Shown in pieces: positions 28,145-36,186 of a stretch of 64,000 nucleotides of DNA. Under the pieces are notes generated by a model. It was not told where the DNA came from and ran no database searches. It saw only the letters and a program-made list of their open reading frames with translations. The position numbers and the translations under genes are program-made. How positions within the stretch are numbered: the stretch's first letter is position 1; every line of letters begins with the position of its first letter. The DNA is from Salmonirosea aquatica (GTDB taxonomy: Bacteria; Bacteroidota; Bacteroidia; Cytophagales; Spirosomataceae), in assembly GCF_009296315.1 (NCBI RefSeq), contig NZ_WHLY01000002.1, positions 1,674,001 through 1,738,000 on the forward strand, written 5' to 3'.

Positions 28145-30595
28145 TCAAAAATCAATCCGATAAAAAAAGATTGGCAAAAAGCCCAATTGATACTCCTGCC
28201 GATAGTAGGGTGGTTCGGGTGAGTAGCTCACGCTGAGCTGATTCTGAATGCCCAGAATATTCACAAAATCCACGGCGAACGTATGCGTCAATCGATTTTT
28301 ATTGACCTTGTATTCGGTCTTGATATCGAAGCGGTTGTAGGGGACAAACTGCCGGGAGTTCAGGGTAGCCTCCTCAAAAATAACCGACTGTTCGCGGCGC
28401 GAGGCCGCTGCGTCGACGGGGCCGTACCAGCGCCCGCCCGTGGTGGTGTACTTCGCCCCGAGGTTGAGCGTCCGGCCTTTTTTGACCACAAATTCCCGGC
28501 TAAACAAGGCATTGAAGGCATACTTGCCATTGACGTCGGTATTGCGCCAGACCTTGTCCGATCCCTGGTACCTGGCGTCGAACAGCGAGGCGGTGAGCAG
28601 GAAGTAGTAGTTGTTGCTGAAAAACTTTTCCAGGGTCATTTCCAGGCCGTAATTTTTACCAAAGCCCGTATTCTCAAGCTGTTCCGGGAACACTCGTTCG
28701 GCCCCCGCACCTGCGTTCAGGATCGAGAAGGACGACGGACGTACGGTAACGGGTACCTTATAGAGATACTGATAATAGACTTCGGCCAGAAACCGCATGT
28801 TTTCGCGGAGTAGACGCGAGTACCCCGCCACCAGGTGAACGCTCTTGCGTAGACCCACCTCCCGCACCGGATAAGGTAGGGCGGGCTGACCTTTCAAATC
28901 GGGATGGTAAAAGTACAGGTAGGTGGGCAGTGACTGACTGTGTAATCCCGTCGCCAGCGAGATTTTCTGTCGTTTGGGTAAATCCCACGCCAGCCCCGCC
29001 CGGGGTTCGATCCAGGACTTGCTGTAGCTGTTGATCGTATTGACCAGGCTGGTCAGTCCAACGGTTAGCGCCAGGTTTTCGGAGAGGTACTCCTTGTACT
29101 GGACAAAGGGCTGGATCACCGCAAAAGTAGCGCCGTCGGCGTCCCACCGCTCCCGCCAGGGCGTCCACAGGGCGTCGGACTCATTGAATATCCGCACACT
29201 GTCATGTGCATTGAAACGGATCAGATCCAGGTTGATCCCTGCCCGCAGCGACCGGGTAGCCCCCCACTTTTTATTGAGGGTAGTGGAGAGAGAATACTTG
29301 GTTTCGGAAAACCGGAAATCGAGCAACGGGCGGATGGAGTCGATGGCGTAGCGTTTGTTCACTATGGTCGGCGCGCCGGTTTCGTCTTTTTGCAGGAATA
29401 GGAATTCATGCCTGGAATCCTGCACGTTGTTGGACACGGCTACCGTAGATTTGAGGAACAGGCTTTTATTTACTGAACGGCTATATGTAATGCCGCCAAT
29501 CTTCATGTTGCTGGAATAATGCTGGTCGCGGTCGTTCTGTCCGAAAATGTTCCGGTCGGCGGCCTCCTGGGTGCTGGCCAGAATGTTGATGGTACTGGTA
29601 CCTCCCAGCGCCCATACCGCCACCGATCCGGCCGAACTCCCGTTTTTATTTTTGAGCGGGAAATTCATGCGCATAAATCCATCGGCGTAGGAAGGGGTAG
29701 CCTGGGTACCAATGTCAATTCCCAGTTTTTTGAAGAGCCACAAATTGGCGTAGCGTCCGGTGATCAGGTACGAAGCTTTCCCGGTTTTGGAAAATGGCCC
29801 TTCGGCGATCAGCTCGGTACCCAGGAAACCGAACTGGGCGGCAGTTTCGTGCTTCTCGTTGTTGCCGTTGCGCAGTTTCAGATCAAACACGCCTGATACT
29901 GTATTGCCGAATTCAGCCGGAAACGCTCCCGTGAAAAAATCCGAATTAGCTAGGTACTTGTTGTTGATGATACTCACCGGACCACCTGATGAACCCGCCT
30001 CCGCAAAGTGATTGGGATTGGGAATCGAAATGCCTTCTACCCGCCACAACAGGCCCGACGGCGAATTGCCCCGAATCACGATGTCGTTGCGCGAGTCGTC
30101 GGCCCCCTGCACGCCGGCGAAGTTGGAGGCCATGCGGGCGGGCTCGCCCCGGCTGCCGGCAAAACGCCCCGTTTCTTCTACCGAAAACTGCCGGGCGCTG
30201 GCGGTGGCCATCTCGTTGGCGGCCTCGCCGTTGCGTCGCGCCCGCACCGTCACCGTTTCCAGGTTGGTCACCGCCTCCTCCATTTCCAGGTTCAGGATGG
30301 TTTCTTTTCCGGCGTCCACCAGAATATTATTGAGCAGTACTTCCTTGTAGCCCACCAGCGTCAGCTTGACCGTCTGCCGGCCCACCACCACGTTGGAAAG
30401 GCGAAAGGTGCCTTCCGCATCGGTGGCGTCGCCCTGCGGTTGTCCGGCAGAAGTGAGCAATTGTACCGTCACACCCACCAGCGGGTATTTGGCTTCTTTG
30501 TCCAGTACCAGGCCCCGAATGGTTTGGGTAGGCTGGGCGTGGGCTGCTCCAAACAACAGGGCCAGCAGCAAGGCAAGACAGGATATATTTTTCAT
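28145..30595 (-). CDS. TonB-dependent receptor with carboxypeptidase-like N-domain
   Basis: An 816-residue outer-membrane receptor. It has a signal peptide (to AHAQ, residue 20), a carboxypeptidase-regulatory-like beta-sandwich (TIRGLVLDKEAKYPLVGVTVQLL, residues 24-110), a plug domain (NDIVIRGNSPSGLLWRVEGISIPNPNHF, about 168-195), then a 22-strand-type barrel ending GFLPIFFYRIDF. It probably imports a ligand with TonB energy. The gene lies 56 bp downstream of the desaturase-family gene on the same strand and is probably co-transcribed. No SusD partner is present, so it is not a SusCD system. Confidence 0.9.
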   Translation of the reverse strand: MKNISCLALLLALLFGAAHAQPTQTIRGLVLDKEAKYPLVGVTVQLLTSAGQPQGDATDAEGTFRLSNVVVGRQTVKLTLVGYKEVLLNNILVDAGKETILNLEMEEAVTNLETVTVRARRNGEAANEMATASARQFSVEETGRFAGSRGEPARMASNFAGVQGADDSRNDIVIRGNSPSGLLWRVEGISIPNPNHFAEAGSSGGPVSIINNKYLANSDFFTGAFPAEFGNTVSGVFDLKLRNGNNEKHETAAQFGFLGTELIAEGPFSKTGKASYLITGRYANLWLFKKLGIDIGTQATPSYADGFMRMNFPLKNKNGSSAGSVAVWALGGTSTINILASTQEAADRNIFGQNDRDQHYSSNMKIGGITYSRSVNKSLFLKSTVAVSNNVQDSRHEFLFLQKDETGAPTIVNKRYAIDSIRPLLDFRFSETKYSLSTTLNKKWGATRSLRAGINLDLIRFNAHDSVRIFNESDALWTPWRERWDADGATFAVIQPFVQYKEYLSENLALTVGLTSLVNTINSYSKSWIEPRAGLAWDLPKRQKISLATGLHSQSLPTYLYFYHPDLKGQPALPYPVREVGLRKSVHLVAGYSRLLRENMRFLAEVYYQYLYKVPVTVRPSSFSILNAGAGAERVFPEQLENTGFGKNYGLEMTLEKFFSNNYYFLLTASLFDARYQGSDKVWRNTDVNGKYAFNALFSREFVVKKGRTLNLGAKYTTTGGRWYGPVDAAASRREQSVIFEEATLNSRQFVPYNRFDIKTEYKVNKNRLTHTFAVDFVNILGIQNQLSVSYSPEPPYYRQEYQLGFLPIFFYRIDF

Positions 30596-30651
30596 TGGAA
30601 AAGTGGGTTGAGGTGTTGTATAGAATGGTTAAGTGAGGGATTAAAAAAGAA

Positions 30652-31881
30652 TTAGAACTGTCCTCTGGGGCGGTAAAATAGCACGACGCTTACAAAGCTG
30701 TACAGATGGTAGAGCAGGCATACGGCCAGCCAGAGCGGATGGTGGAACAAGTCATAAAACAGAATCAGGCACCCACAGGTCAGCGGGATTCGGATCATTT
30801 CGGAGTTGAACAGCCACGGCTTGGCTTCCAGAATTCCCGACCAGTTGACAATCAGGTGCCAAAGCAGCAGGCTACCCGCCACCCGCTCCCAGGTACTGAG
30901 GGCGCTGTTGGGACTAATGACCAGCATCATCAGGACGGCACCAAATACAGCCCCCGAAATGAGGTAGTGATCCGAGCCGGGGATTCGAAACGTTTTGATT
31001 TTTCGCTGATTCTGGGCCGTAATCTCTTCTTTGGGTGGATGCACCGGAAGATTGGCGGGTCGCCAGCCCAGGGGCATAAACCAAATCCTGATTTTATCCC
31101 ACCAATGCGTCGCCTGCCGGGCGTCCTGCCACAGCACGTAGTAATAGTGAAAATTGATCGCGATGGGATTCCAGGTTTCCGGTTGTCCGTACATACCGTA
31201 GATCACCTTGTCGGTTTCTTCTTCGTAGGTGCCGAACAACCGATCCCAGACGATCAGGAACTCGCCGTAGTTTTTGTCAAGGTACCTGAAATTCACCCCG
31301 TGATGCACCCGGTGGTGAGAGGGGGTAGTGAAGACATATTCGATCCAGCGCCACAGTTTCGGGATCAGTTCGGTATGGTGCAGAAAGGAAATGAACAGGT
31401 GGATGGCCGTCATTAGGTAGATGTCGAAGGGCCGAAACCCGATGATCGTCAGCGGCCAGAAAAAGAAAAACGAGAACAGTCGTTGTGTGACACTCGCCCG
31501 TAGGGCTACCAGGAAATTTATTTCCTGTGCACTGTGGTGGGGCGAGTGGGCCGCCCACATGATATTGATTTCGTGCCCCCAGCGGTGTACCCAGTAAAAA
31601 ATGAAATCGACCCCCAGGAGCAAAAGCAGGTAATTATACCAGGTCATAGGCAGGTCGTCGATGAGGCGGAAATGTTCCCACAGGTAGCCATAGCCCAGGT
31701 ATACCCCGGCGGCTACCAGTACGTTGACGGTTTGGTTGCCGATGGCCGTTCCGTAGTTTGTAATGGCTTCAGGAAAGGAGATCAGATTTTTTCGGTAGTA
31801 GAGGCAAAAACCAATCTCAGCCAGCACAAAGAAGATGGCGAGGGGAGCCAGCAGACTGTAAATGTTCGCAGAGGTACTCAT
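30652..31881 (-). CDS. Sterol desaturase / fatty acid hydroxylase family membrane protein
   Basis: A 409-residue integral membrane di-iron oxygenase-type protein. Histidine boxes are HRWGHE (about residue 98), HSPHHSAQE (about 112), HHTEL (about 173) and HHRVHHGVN (about 191), the full eight-histidine set of the family that includes sterol desaturases and alkylglycerol monooxygenase. About 120 residues of extra membrane helices follow. The substrate is probably a lipid. It leads the transcript with the TonB receptor downstream and has a 97-bp element in its upstream region that is shared with the LytTR gene. Confidence 0.85.
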   Translation of the reverse strand: MSTSANIYSLLAPLAIFFVLAEIGFCLYYRKNLISFPEAITNYGTAIGNQTVNVLVAAGVYLGYGYLWEHFRLIDDLPMTWYNYLLLLLGVDFIFYWVHRWGHEINIMWAAHSPHHSAQEINFLVALRASVTQRLFSFFFFWPLTIIGFRPFDIYLMTAIHLFISFLHHTELIPKLWRWIEYVFTTPSHHRVHHGVNFRYLDKNYGEFLIVWDRLFGTYEEETDKVIYGMYGQPETWNPIAINFHYYYVLWQDARQATHWWDKIRIWFMPLGWRPANLPVHPPKEEITAQNQRKIKTFRIPGSDHYLISGAVFGAVLMMLVISPNSALSTWERVAGSLLLWHLIVNWSGILEAKPWLFNSEMIRIPLTCGCLILFYDLFHHPLWLAVCLLYHLYSFVSVVLFYRPRGQF

Positions 31882-31917
31882 CGTTTAGGCGGGGTTAAAA
31901 AGTTGCAGGATACTCTT

Positions 31918-32014
31918 TTCTACAAATTTCCCCGGACTGCCGCTCCCCTACAACCCACAGTTTGTGACGGCCATAGCTCAGTTTATCTAAGGTCGGTATC
32001 GGCCACCAACGGTC
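31918..32014 (-). repeat. Copy A of a 97-bp duplicated upstream element with LytTR-like sites
   Basis: Gapless match to 33914-34010, by hand about 74 of 97 positions, with the last 54 bp about 83% identical. On the minus strand it contains ACCGTTGGT (32013-32005) and ACCTTAGAT (31993-31985), starts 20 bp apart. The first fits the published LytTR-regulator repeat consensus [TA][AC][CA]GTTN[AG][TG]. It lies 37-133 bp upstream of the desaturase start. Confidence 0.7.
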
Positions 32015-32073
32015 GGGATAATGCGCCCGAATTTACCAGTCCTGGTTGAGCCAGAAAGGTTTTTCCCACCGCG

Positions 32074-33735
32074 TCAGGCTTCCAGATTCATGGTTTTCAT
32101 AAAATCGGCCTTGTTTCGCCGCGATACTTCCACGCTACTGCCGTCGTATAATTCTACGTAGCCACCGGCGCCACGAATGTATTTTGTCACATAATCCAGA
32201 TTGATGATATGGGACTTATGCACCCTGAAAAAACTGGGGTCTTCAGAGAGTTGGGCTTCAAATTCGGCCAGCGACCGCGAGGCCAGGATTTTCTGTTTGT
32301 TGGAAAAATGAACATAAGCATAGCTACCCATTGCCTCCACCCGTACAATATCTCCCGCCGGAAATAGCAGGATGCCCTCCATGGTGGCAATGGCAATTTT
32401 CTTTACTTTTTGGCGCTGCTGCCTGAATTCTTTTAACAACAAGTGTATATCGGGTGTGGGGGTGGCCTGGGGTTGTTCGAGCTTTTGTTCCAGCAGTTGG
32501 GCCTGTGCGGCCAGTAGCTGTTCGTTTTCGGCACTCCGTTCCAAAGCCAGCGCTCTGGCTTCATTATGGGCTATTTTCAGGGTCTGGATCCGGTCAAAAA
32601 GCGCCACATTCAGGAACACGACCTGGAAGGTAGCTCCGATGTGGAACCCGTAGTAGGTAAAAAAATGATCGAATGAAAGTACCCCCAGCAGTGCCAACTC
32701 CACTGCGAGTATTTCGACAATGAATACGCCCCAACCCAGCAGGTAAAACCGGGCCGATTGGAATCCCTGGCGGTACATCCAGGAACCTACTGCCAAGAAA
32801 CTAACGAAGGTGATAAATGTAACGATATTGAAAGCCATTTCGGCCCACCGGGCACCGAGCAGTTTCACCAAAAATGTAGCAACGGCCAGCCATCCCAGGA
32901 CCACGAACACCCGGTGCACTTTGGGAAGTATACTGCGCATGGTAAGAAAGCTGACTGAAAACCAGATACTGGTCAGCAGGGTACCCAGCCTGATCAGACT
33001 GGTGTTGATGCCATTGTTCATGAAGGGCATGTCCCGCCAGAAAAAGTCGGCCAGGTAGCCTTCGAACGACAGAAATACCAACGACAGAAACAACACGTGA
33101 ATCCCATAGAGCAGATACACGGAATCGCCGAGCGAGAAAAAAATAAACAGGCTGAATACCAGCGTCAGAGCCAGGGCACCGAAGGTAAAGGCATTGATCA
33201 GCGTTTCGTGGTACACCTCCTCAGCGAGGGGTTTCAAGGTACCCACTTTGATTCGTAACGACATCCCGTTCATATCGCGAACGCCCAACAGCATCTGGGT
33301 TGGCTGCCTGCCCAGGTCCAGCACAATGCTGTTGATGCCCAGCAAACGCCGTTCGAAAGGGCGCATGGCACCGGTTTCCACAAAATAATTCCGGTCTTTT
33401 CCTTTCAGGAAAGCATCGATGTAGTCGATATCCTGGGTTAGCAGGATCGCGTAAAGCTTCTCCGACGTAGCATTGCGTAGGTCGAACTTCAGCCACACCC
33501 GTGAATGCTCAAACCCCAGATTGATGGCGTTGCCTTCGATGGGCTTGAACTGATCGTTGCTGATTTTGAGTACGTCAGTGTAGGAAAGACGATTGGTATG
33601 ATCTACGAAGTAGGTTCCCGATGAGCCCATACTGAGCAATTCCTCAGGGTTCGTATAGGTAATGACGGGTTGCGCATTAGCCTCAACCCATGCCAAAAAC
33701 GCTAACAGGAACAGTACATGTAAAGGTTTTTTCAT
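32074..33735 (-). CDS. Membrane-embedded LytTR transcription regulator with 7TMR-DISM sensor
   Basis: A 553-residue one-component sensor-regulator. A signal peptide (to ANAQ, residue 22) precedes an extracytoplasmic 7TMR-DISMED2-like domain (residues 30-165, with SRVWLKFDLRNAT). Seven membrane helices follow (about 185-380), then a coiled coil (ALALERSAENEQLLAAQAQLLEQ) and a C-terminal LytTR DNA-binding domain (about 450-550: IVRVEAMGSYAYVHF, ASRSLAEFEAQL, FFRVHKSHIINLDYV, VEVSRRNKADFM). It would link an outside signal, possibly a carbohydrate ligand, directly to transcription. Its own upstream region and that of the next gene downstream share candidate binding sites. Confidence 0.88.
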   Translation of the reverse strand: MKKPLHVLFLLAFLAWVEANAQPVITYTNPEELLSMGSSGTYFVDHTNRLSYTDVLKISNDQFKPIEGNAINLGFEHSRVWLKFDLRNATSEKLYAILLTQDIDYIDAFLKGKDRNYFVETGAMRPFERRLLGINSIVLDLGRQPTQMLLGVRDMNGMSLRIKVGTLKPLAEEVYHETLINAFTFGALALTLVFSLFIFFSLGDSVYLLYGIHVLFLSLVFLSFEGYLADFFWRDMPFMNNGINTSLIRLGTLLTSIWFSVSFLTMRSILPKVHRVFVVLGWLAVATFLVKLLGARWAEMAFNIVTFITFVSFLAVGSWMYRQGFQSARFYLLGWGVFIVEILAVELALLGVLSFDHFFTYYGFHIGATFQVVFLNVALFDRIQTLKIAHNEARALALERSAENEQLLAAQAQLLEQKLEQPQATPTPDIHLLLKEFRQQRQKVKKIAIATMEGILLFPAGDIVRVEAMGSYAYVHFSNKQKILASRSLAEFEAQLSEDPSFFRVHKSHIINLDYVTKYIRGAGGYVELYDGSSVEVSRRNKADFMKTMNLEA

Positions 33736-33810
33736 GTGCGTGTGCGGGGTTTAGGAACGATGAAGGAGAGGGGAACTTATAAAACTAGGGTTGAAAATCA
33801 ATACAATAGT

Positions 33811-33840
33811 GACCGTTCGCTCAATTAAATGACCGTCTGA
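33811..33840 (+). promoter_or_regulatory. Candidate LytTR binding site near the LytTR gene promoter
   Basis: GACCGTTCGC at 33811-33820 and GACCGTCTGA at 33831-33840 repeat with a 20-bp period. The first nine-base unit matches the LytTR repeat consensus at 8 of 9 positions, the second at 7. It sits 76-105 bp upstream of the LytTR gene start, a place suited to autoregulation. Orientation is opposite to the sites in the 97-bp copies. Confidence 0.45.
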
Positions 33841-33913
33841 TAAGTTTTCGGTACCCTACTATCTATATCTCTTTTGCGGCAAGCTTGCAGTGGCCCCTAC
33901 CCGTTTCATTTGC

Positions 33914-34010
33914 TTCTACAAATCTCCCTGAACCCTCGCTCAAATACAACGGGCGTTTTGTGACAGGTATAGCGCAGTTTACCTGAGGTCGTTACTGGCC
34001 ACCAACGGTC
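33914..34010 (-). repeat. Copy B of the 97-bp duplicated upstream element
   Basis: Matches 31918-32014 without gaps, offset exactly 1996 bp. On the minus strand it has ACCGTTGGT (34009-34001) and ACCTCAGGT (33989-33981), starts 20 bp apart. It lies 179-275 bp upstream of the LytTR gene. The two copies are direct repeats around that gene. Confidence 0.7.
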
Positions 34011-34306
34011 AGTGCTATACCTCTGCGCTTTACAGATTTTGATGGGGTTGAAAGGTACCTTAGCTCTCGGCTTATATGTATGGTTTTCAGGAGGCCGATC
34101 TTGTCGCGCCGGGGTACCTCAATCGGATTAGTTCGTAGTCCTTATCAGACCTTCAGTCAGATGATTTGGAGCAGAATGAGTTTGTGGGGGAGTCTTTTGT
34201 AGAATACCTGATCTTTTTCGTAAAGTAGGGTAGAAATACTAGACTTTACATCAAATTGGAGCATTTGGGTAAGGATTGTGGAGGTATCACGCATAGAACA
34301 GGCTAC

Positions 34307-34672
34307 TCAAAACCCAATCCGCTCCCTTTCCCGCTCCGCTCTTCTCGCCAGTTCCAGACGCACCCACTCGTGAAACTTGCTTTTCCATTGTCCGATTTCC
34401 TGATGTAGCCAGGCGTTCTCTACACGCAGGGCCTCGTTGTCGCGGCGGAGCCATTCGGTTTCGCTGAGGGAAGTGGTTTCCAAGCCCAGGAGGGTAGGTA
34501 GGGGTACCTCGAGAAGCTGAGCGATGGCTTCCAGGCGCGAGAGGGGCGGCTCGGTGCGGCCGCGTTCGATGTCGCCGTAGGCCGAGGTGGAGAGCCCCAG
34601 CTCGTCAGCCATGTTTTCCTGCGAGAGGCCTTTTTGCTGCCGCAGTTGCCGGATTCGTTCGGATAGGTTCAT
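34307..34672 (-). CDS. XRE-family helix-turn-helix regulator
   Basis: A 121-residue DNA-binding protein. The N-terminal Cro/CI domain reads SERIRQLRQQKGLSQENMADELGLSTSAYGDIERGRTEPPLSRLEAIAQLLEV (in part: LSQENMADELGLS is the helix-turn-helix). The C-terminal 50 residues (LSETEWLRRDNEALRVENAWLHQEIGQW) form a coiled coil, probably for dimerisation. The gene stands alone, just downstream of the enolase-superfamily gene on the same strand (99-bp gap). Target unknown. Confidence 0.88.
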   Translation of the reverse strand: MNLSERIRQLRQQKGLSQENMADELGLSTSAYGDIERGRTEPPLSRLEAIAQLLEVPLPTLLGLETTSLSETEWLRRDNEALRVENAWLHQEIGQWKSKFHEWVRLELARRAERERERIGF

Positions 34673-34771
34673 GAGAAGTTCACGGTAAAATTAGTACTGT
34701 TCCCAAAGTAATGAAGTCAGATGAAAACACCTGACTTAATCAGAACAAAAAACAATAAAGAATCTCTCACT

Positions 34772-36055
34772 TTACTCAAAAAATGGCACACCGGGCGTAG
34801 CGTACTTTCGCATGCCTTCCTCGTTGATCTCCACGCCAATACCCGGCTTTTCGGAGAGCGTGATAAAGCCTTTTTCAATCATCGGTCCGTCGAAACTGAT
34901 GATTTCCTTATACATCGGGTCTTCGTCGAAGTACACCTGCCATTCCAGAATGAGAAAGTTGGGCACCGACGCACACACGTGGCACGACGACATGGCGCCC
35001 AGGTAGGAGGCTACCATGTGCGGCGCAAAGGGTACATAGTAGAGATTGGCCAGGTTGGCAATGCGCTGCGCCTCGCCGAGTCCGCCCGCTTTCTGGAGAT
35101 CAGGCATGATGATGTCCACAGCACCAAGTTCCATCAGTCTGCGGAAGCCGTGGCCCAGGTAGTGGTTTTCACCGGCGCAGATGGGCGTTTCGGTACTCTG
35201 CGAGATAATCTTGTAGGCCTCGGCGTTTTCGGCCGGGATAGGCTCTTCGAGGAAGAGTAGCTTGAGCGGCTCCATCATGGCCGCGATTTTCTTGCCCGTC
35301 GTCATATCGTAGCGCCCGTGGGCGTCTACGCAAATATCGATGTAGGGACCTACCGCCTTGCGCACGGCGGCGATTTGGTTGTACATCCGATCGAGTTCAC
35401 CCTGGCTGGCGGTCCAGTTGTAGGCATCGTACTTGGCGGGGTCACGGGCTTCGTCTATATCGAACTTGACGGCGGTGTAGCCCGCTTTTACGGCGTTACT
35501 AGCGGCTTTGGCGAAATCCTCAGGCTTGGGGCCTTCGGTACGGTAGGCGGCGGTATCGCAGTACACCCGGATTTTATCGCGAAACTTACCCCCCAGCAAC
35601 TGGTACACGGGCATCCCGTAGGCTTTGCCCGTCAGATCCCACAGCGCGGTTTCTACGGCAGTCAGCACGGCGATGAACATACCTGCCTGCGCACCCTCAA
35701 AAAAGCCCGAACGGCGGATGTCCTCGAACAAGCGGTGCACATTCAGCGGACTTTTGCCCTTGATGCGCTGGCCCATCATTTTCACCAGATGGTAGGTACC
35801 GGGCGTTGCATCCACGCCCTCACCGCAACCCCAGATATCCTGATTGGTGTAGATTTTCACAAACAGGCTATGCCCTCCCCGGATGTAGCCGCACTTGATG
35901 TCGGTGATTTTCAGGTCGGCGGGCTTGGACGACTGTGGGGTACGTTCGACAGCCTGGATGAGGCCTTCACCGTAGGTAGCCCCGGCATAAGCGGCCATTG
36001 CGCTGGCTAGTGCGCCCTTGCGGAGAAAAGAGCGACGGGAGTTTTTCTGTGTCAT
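34772..36055 (-). CDS. Exported mandelate racemase/muconate lactonizing enzyme-family protein (acid-sugar dehydratase-like)
   Basis: A 427-residue enolase-superfamily enzyme. An N-terminal twin-arginine motif (SRRSFLRKGALASAMAAYAG) predicts Tat export after folding. The N-terminal cap (LKITDIKCGYIRG) is followed by a TIM barrel with AVKFDID, ICVDAHGRYD, LFLEEPIPAEN, ICAGENHYLG and FAPHMVASYLG. These hold the metal ligands D, E and E and a possible His base, resembling galactonate/gluconate dehydratases. The Tat signal is unusual because most relatives are cytoplasmic. It follows the RraA-like gene by 131 bp, probably in one operon. Confidence 0.85.
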   Translation of the reverse strand: MTQKNSRRSFLRKGALASAMAAYAGATYGEGLIQAVERTPQSSKPADLKITDIKCGYIRGGHSLFVKIYTNQDIWGCGEGVDATPGTYHLVKMMGQRIKGKSPLNVHRLFEDIRRSGFFEGAQAGMFIAVLTAVETALWDLTGKAYGMPVYQLLGGKFRDKIRVYCDTAAYRTEGPKPEDFAKAASNAVKAGYTAVKFDIDEARDPAKYDAYNWTASQGELDRMYNQIAAVRKAVGPYIDICVDAHGRYDMTTGKKIAAMMEPLKLLFLEEPIPAENAEAYKIISQSTETPICAGENHYLGHGFRRLMELGAVDIIMPDLQKAGGLGEAQRIANLANLYYVPFAPHMVASYLGAMSSCHVCASVPNFLILEWQVYFDEDPMYKEIISFDGPMIEKGFITLSEKPGIGVEINEEGMRKYATPGVPFFE

Positions 36056-36186
36056 GAGCAGAGTATCGACCTTTTTTAGGTTTTAGAATTGAAAAAGAGG
36101 AGTAAAGTTTCGTTTGACCAGATGAGTGGTATACTCGGTCGGTTTTAGCTGGCAAACGCTTTAAAGAGCGGATAATCAAGTACGAC

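Larger units (their letters stand above)
33736..34306. other. 571-bp regulatory spacer upstream of the LytTR gene
   Basis: No gene is visible. It contains a 20-bp-spaced direct repeat at 33811-33840, copy B of the 97-bp element at 33914-34010, and GGTATAGC/GCTATACC inverted 8-mers flanking the core of copy B. It also holds three GGTACC hexamers (33851, 34054, 34113). The part from 34060 to 34306 shows nothing recognisable. Confidence 0.6.

Noticed and set aside
29989-30655. Several plus-strand frames opposite the TonB receptor N-terminus
   Set aside because: They lie over the signal peptide, carboxypeptidase-like domain and plug of a clear receptor gene.
35318-36010. 230-codon plus-strand frame opposite the enolase-superfamily gene
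   Set aside because: The minus strand holds all catalytic motifs in order, and the opposite product has no family features.
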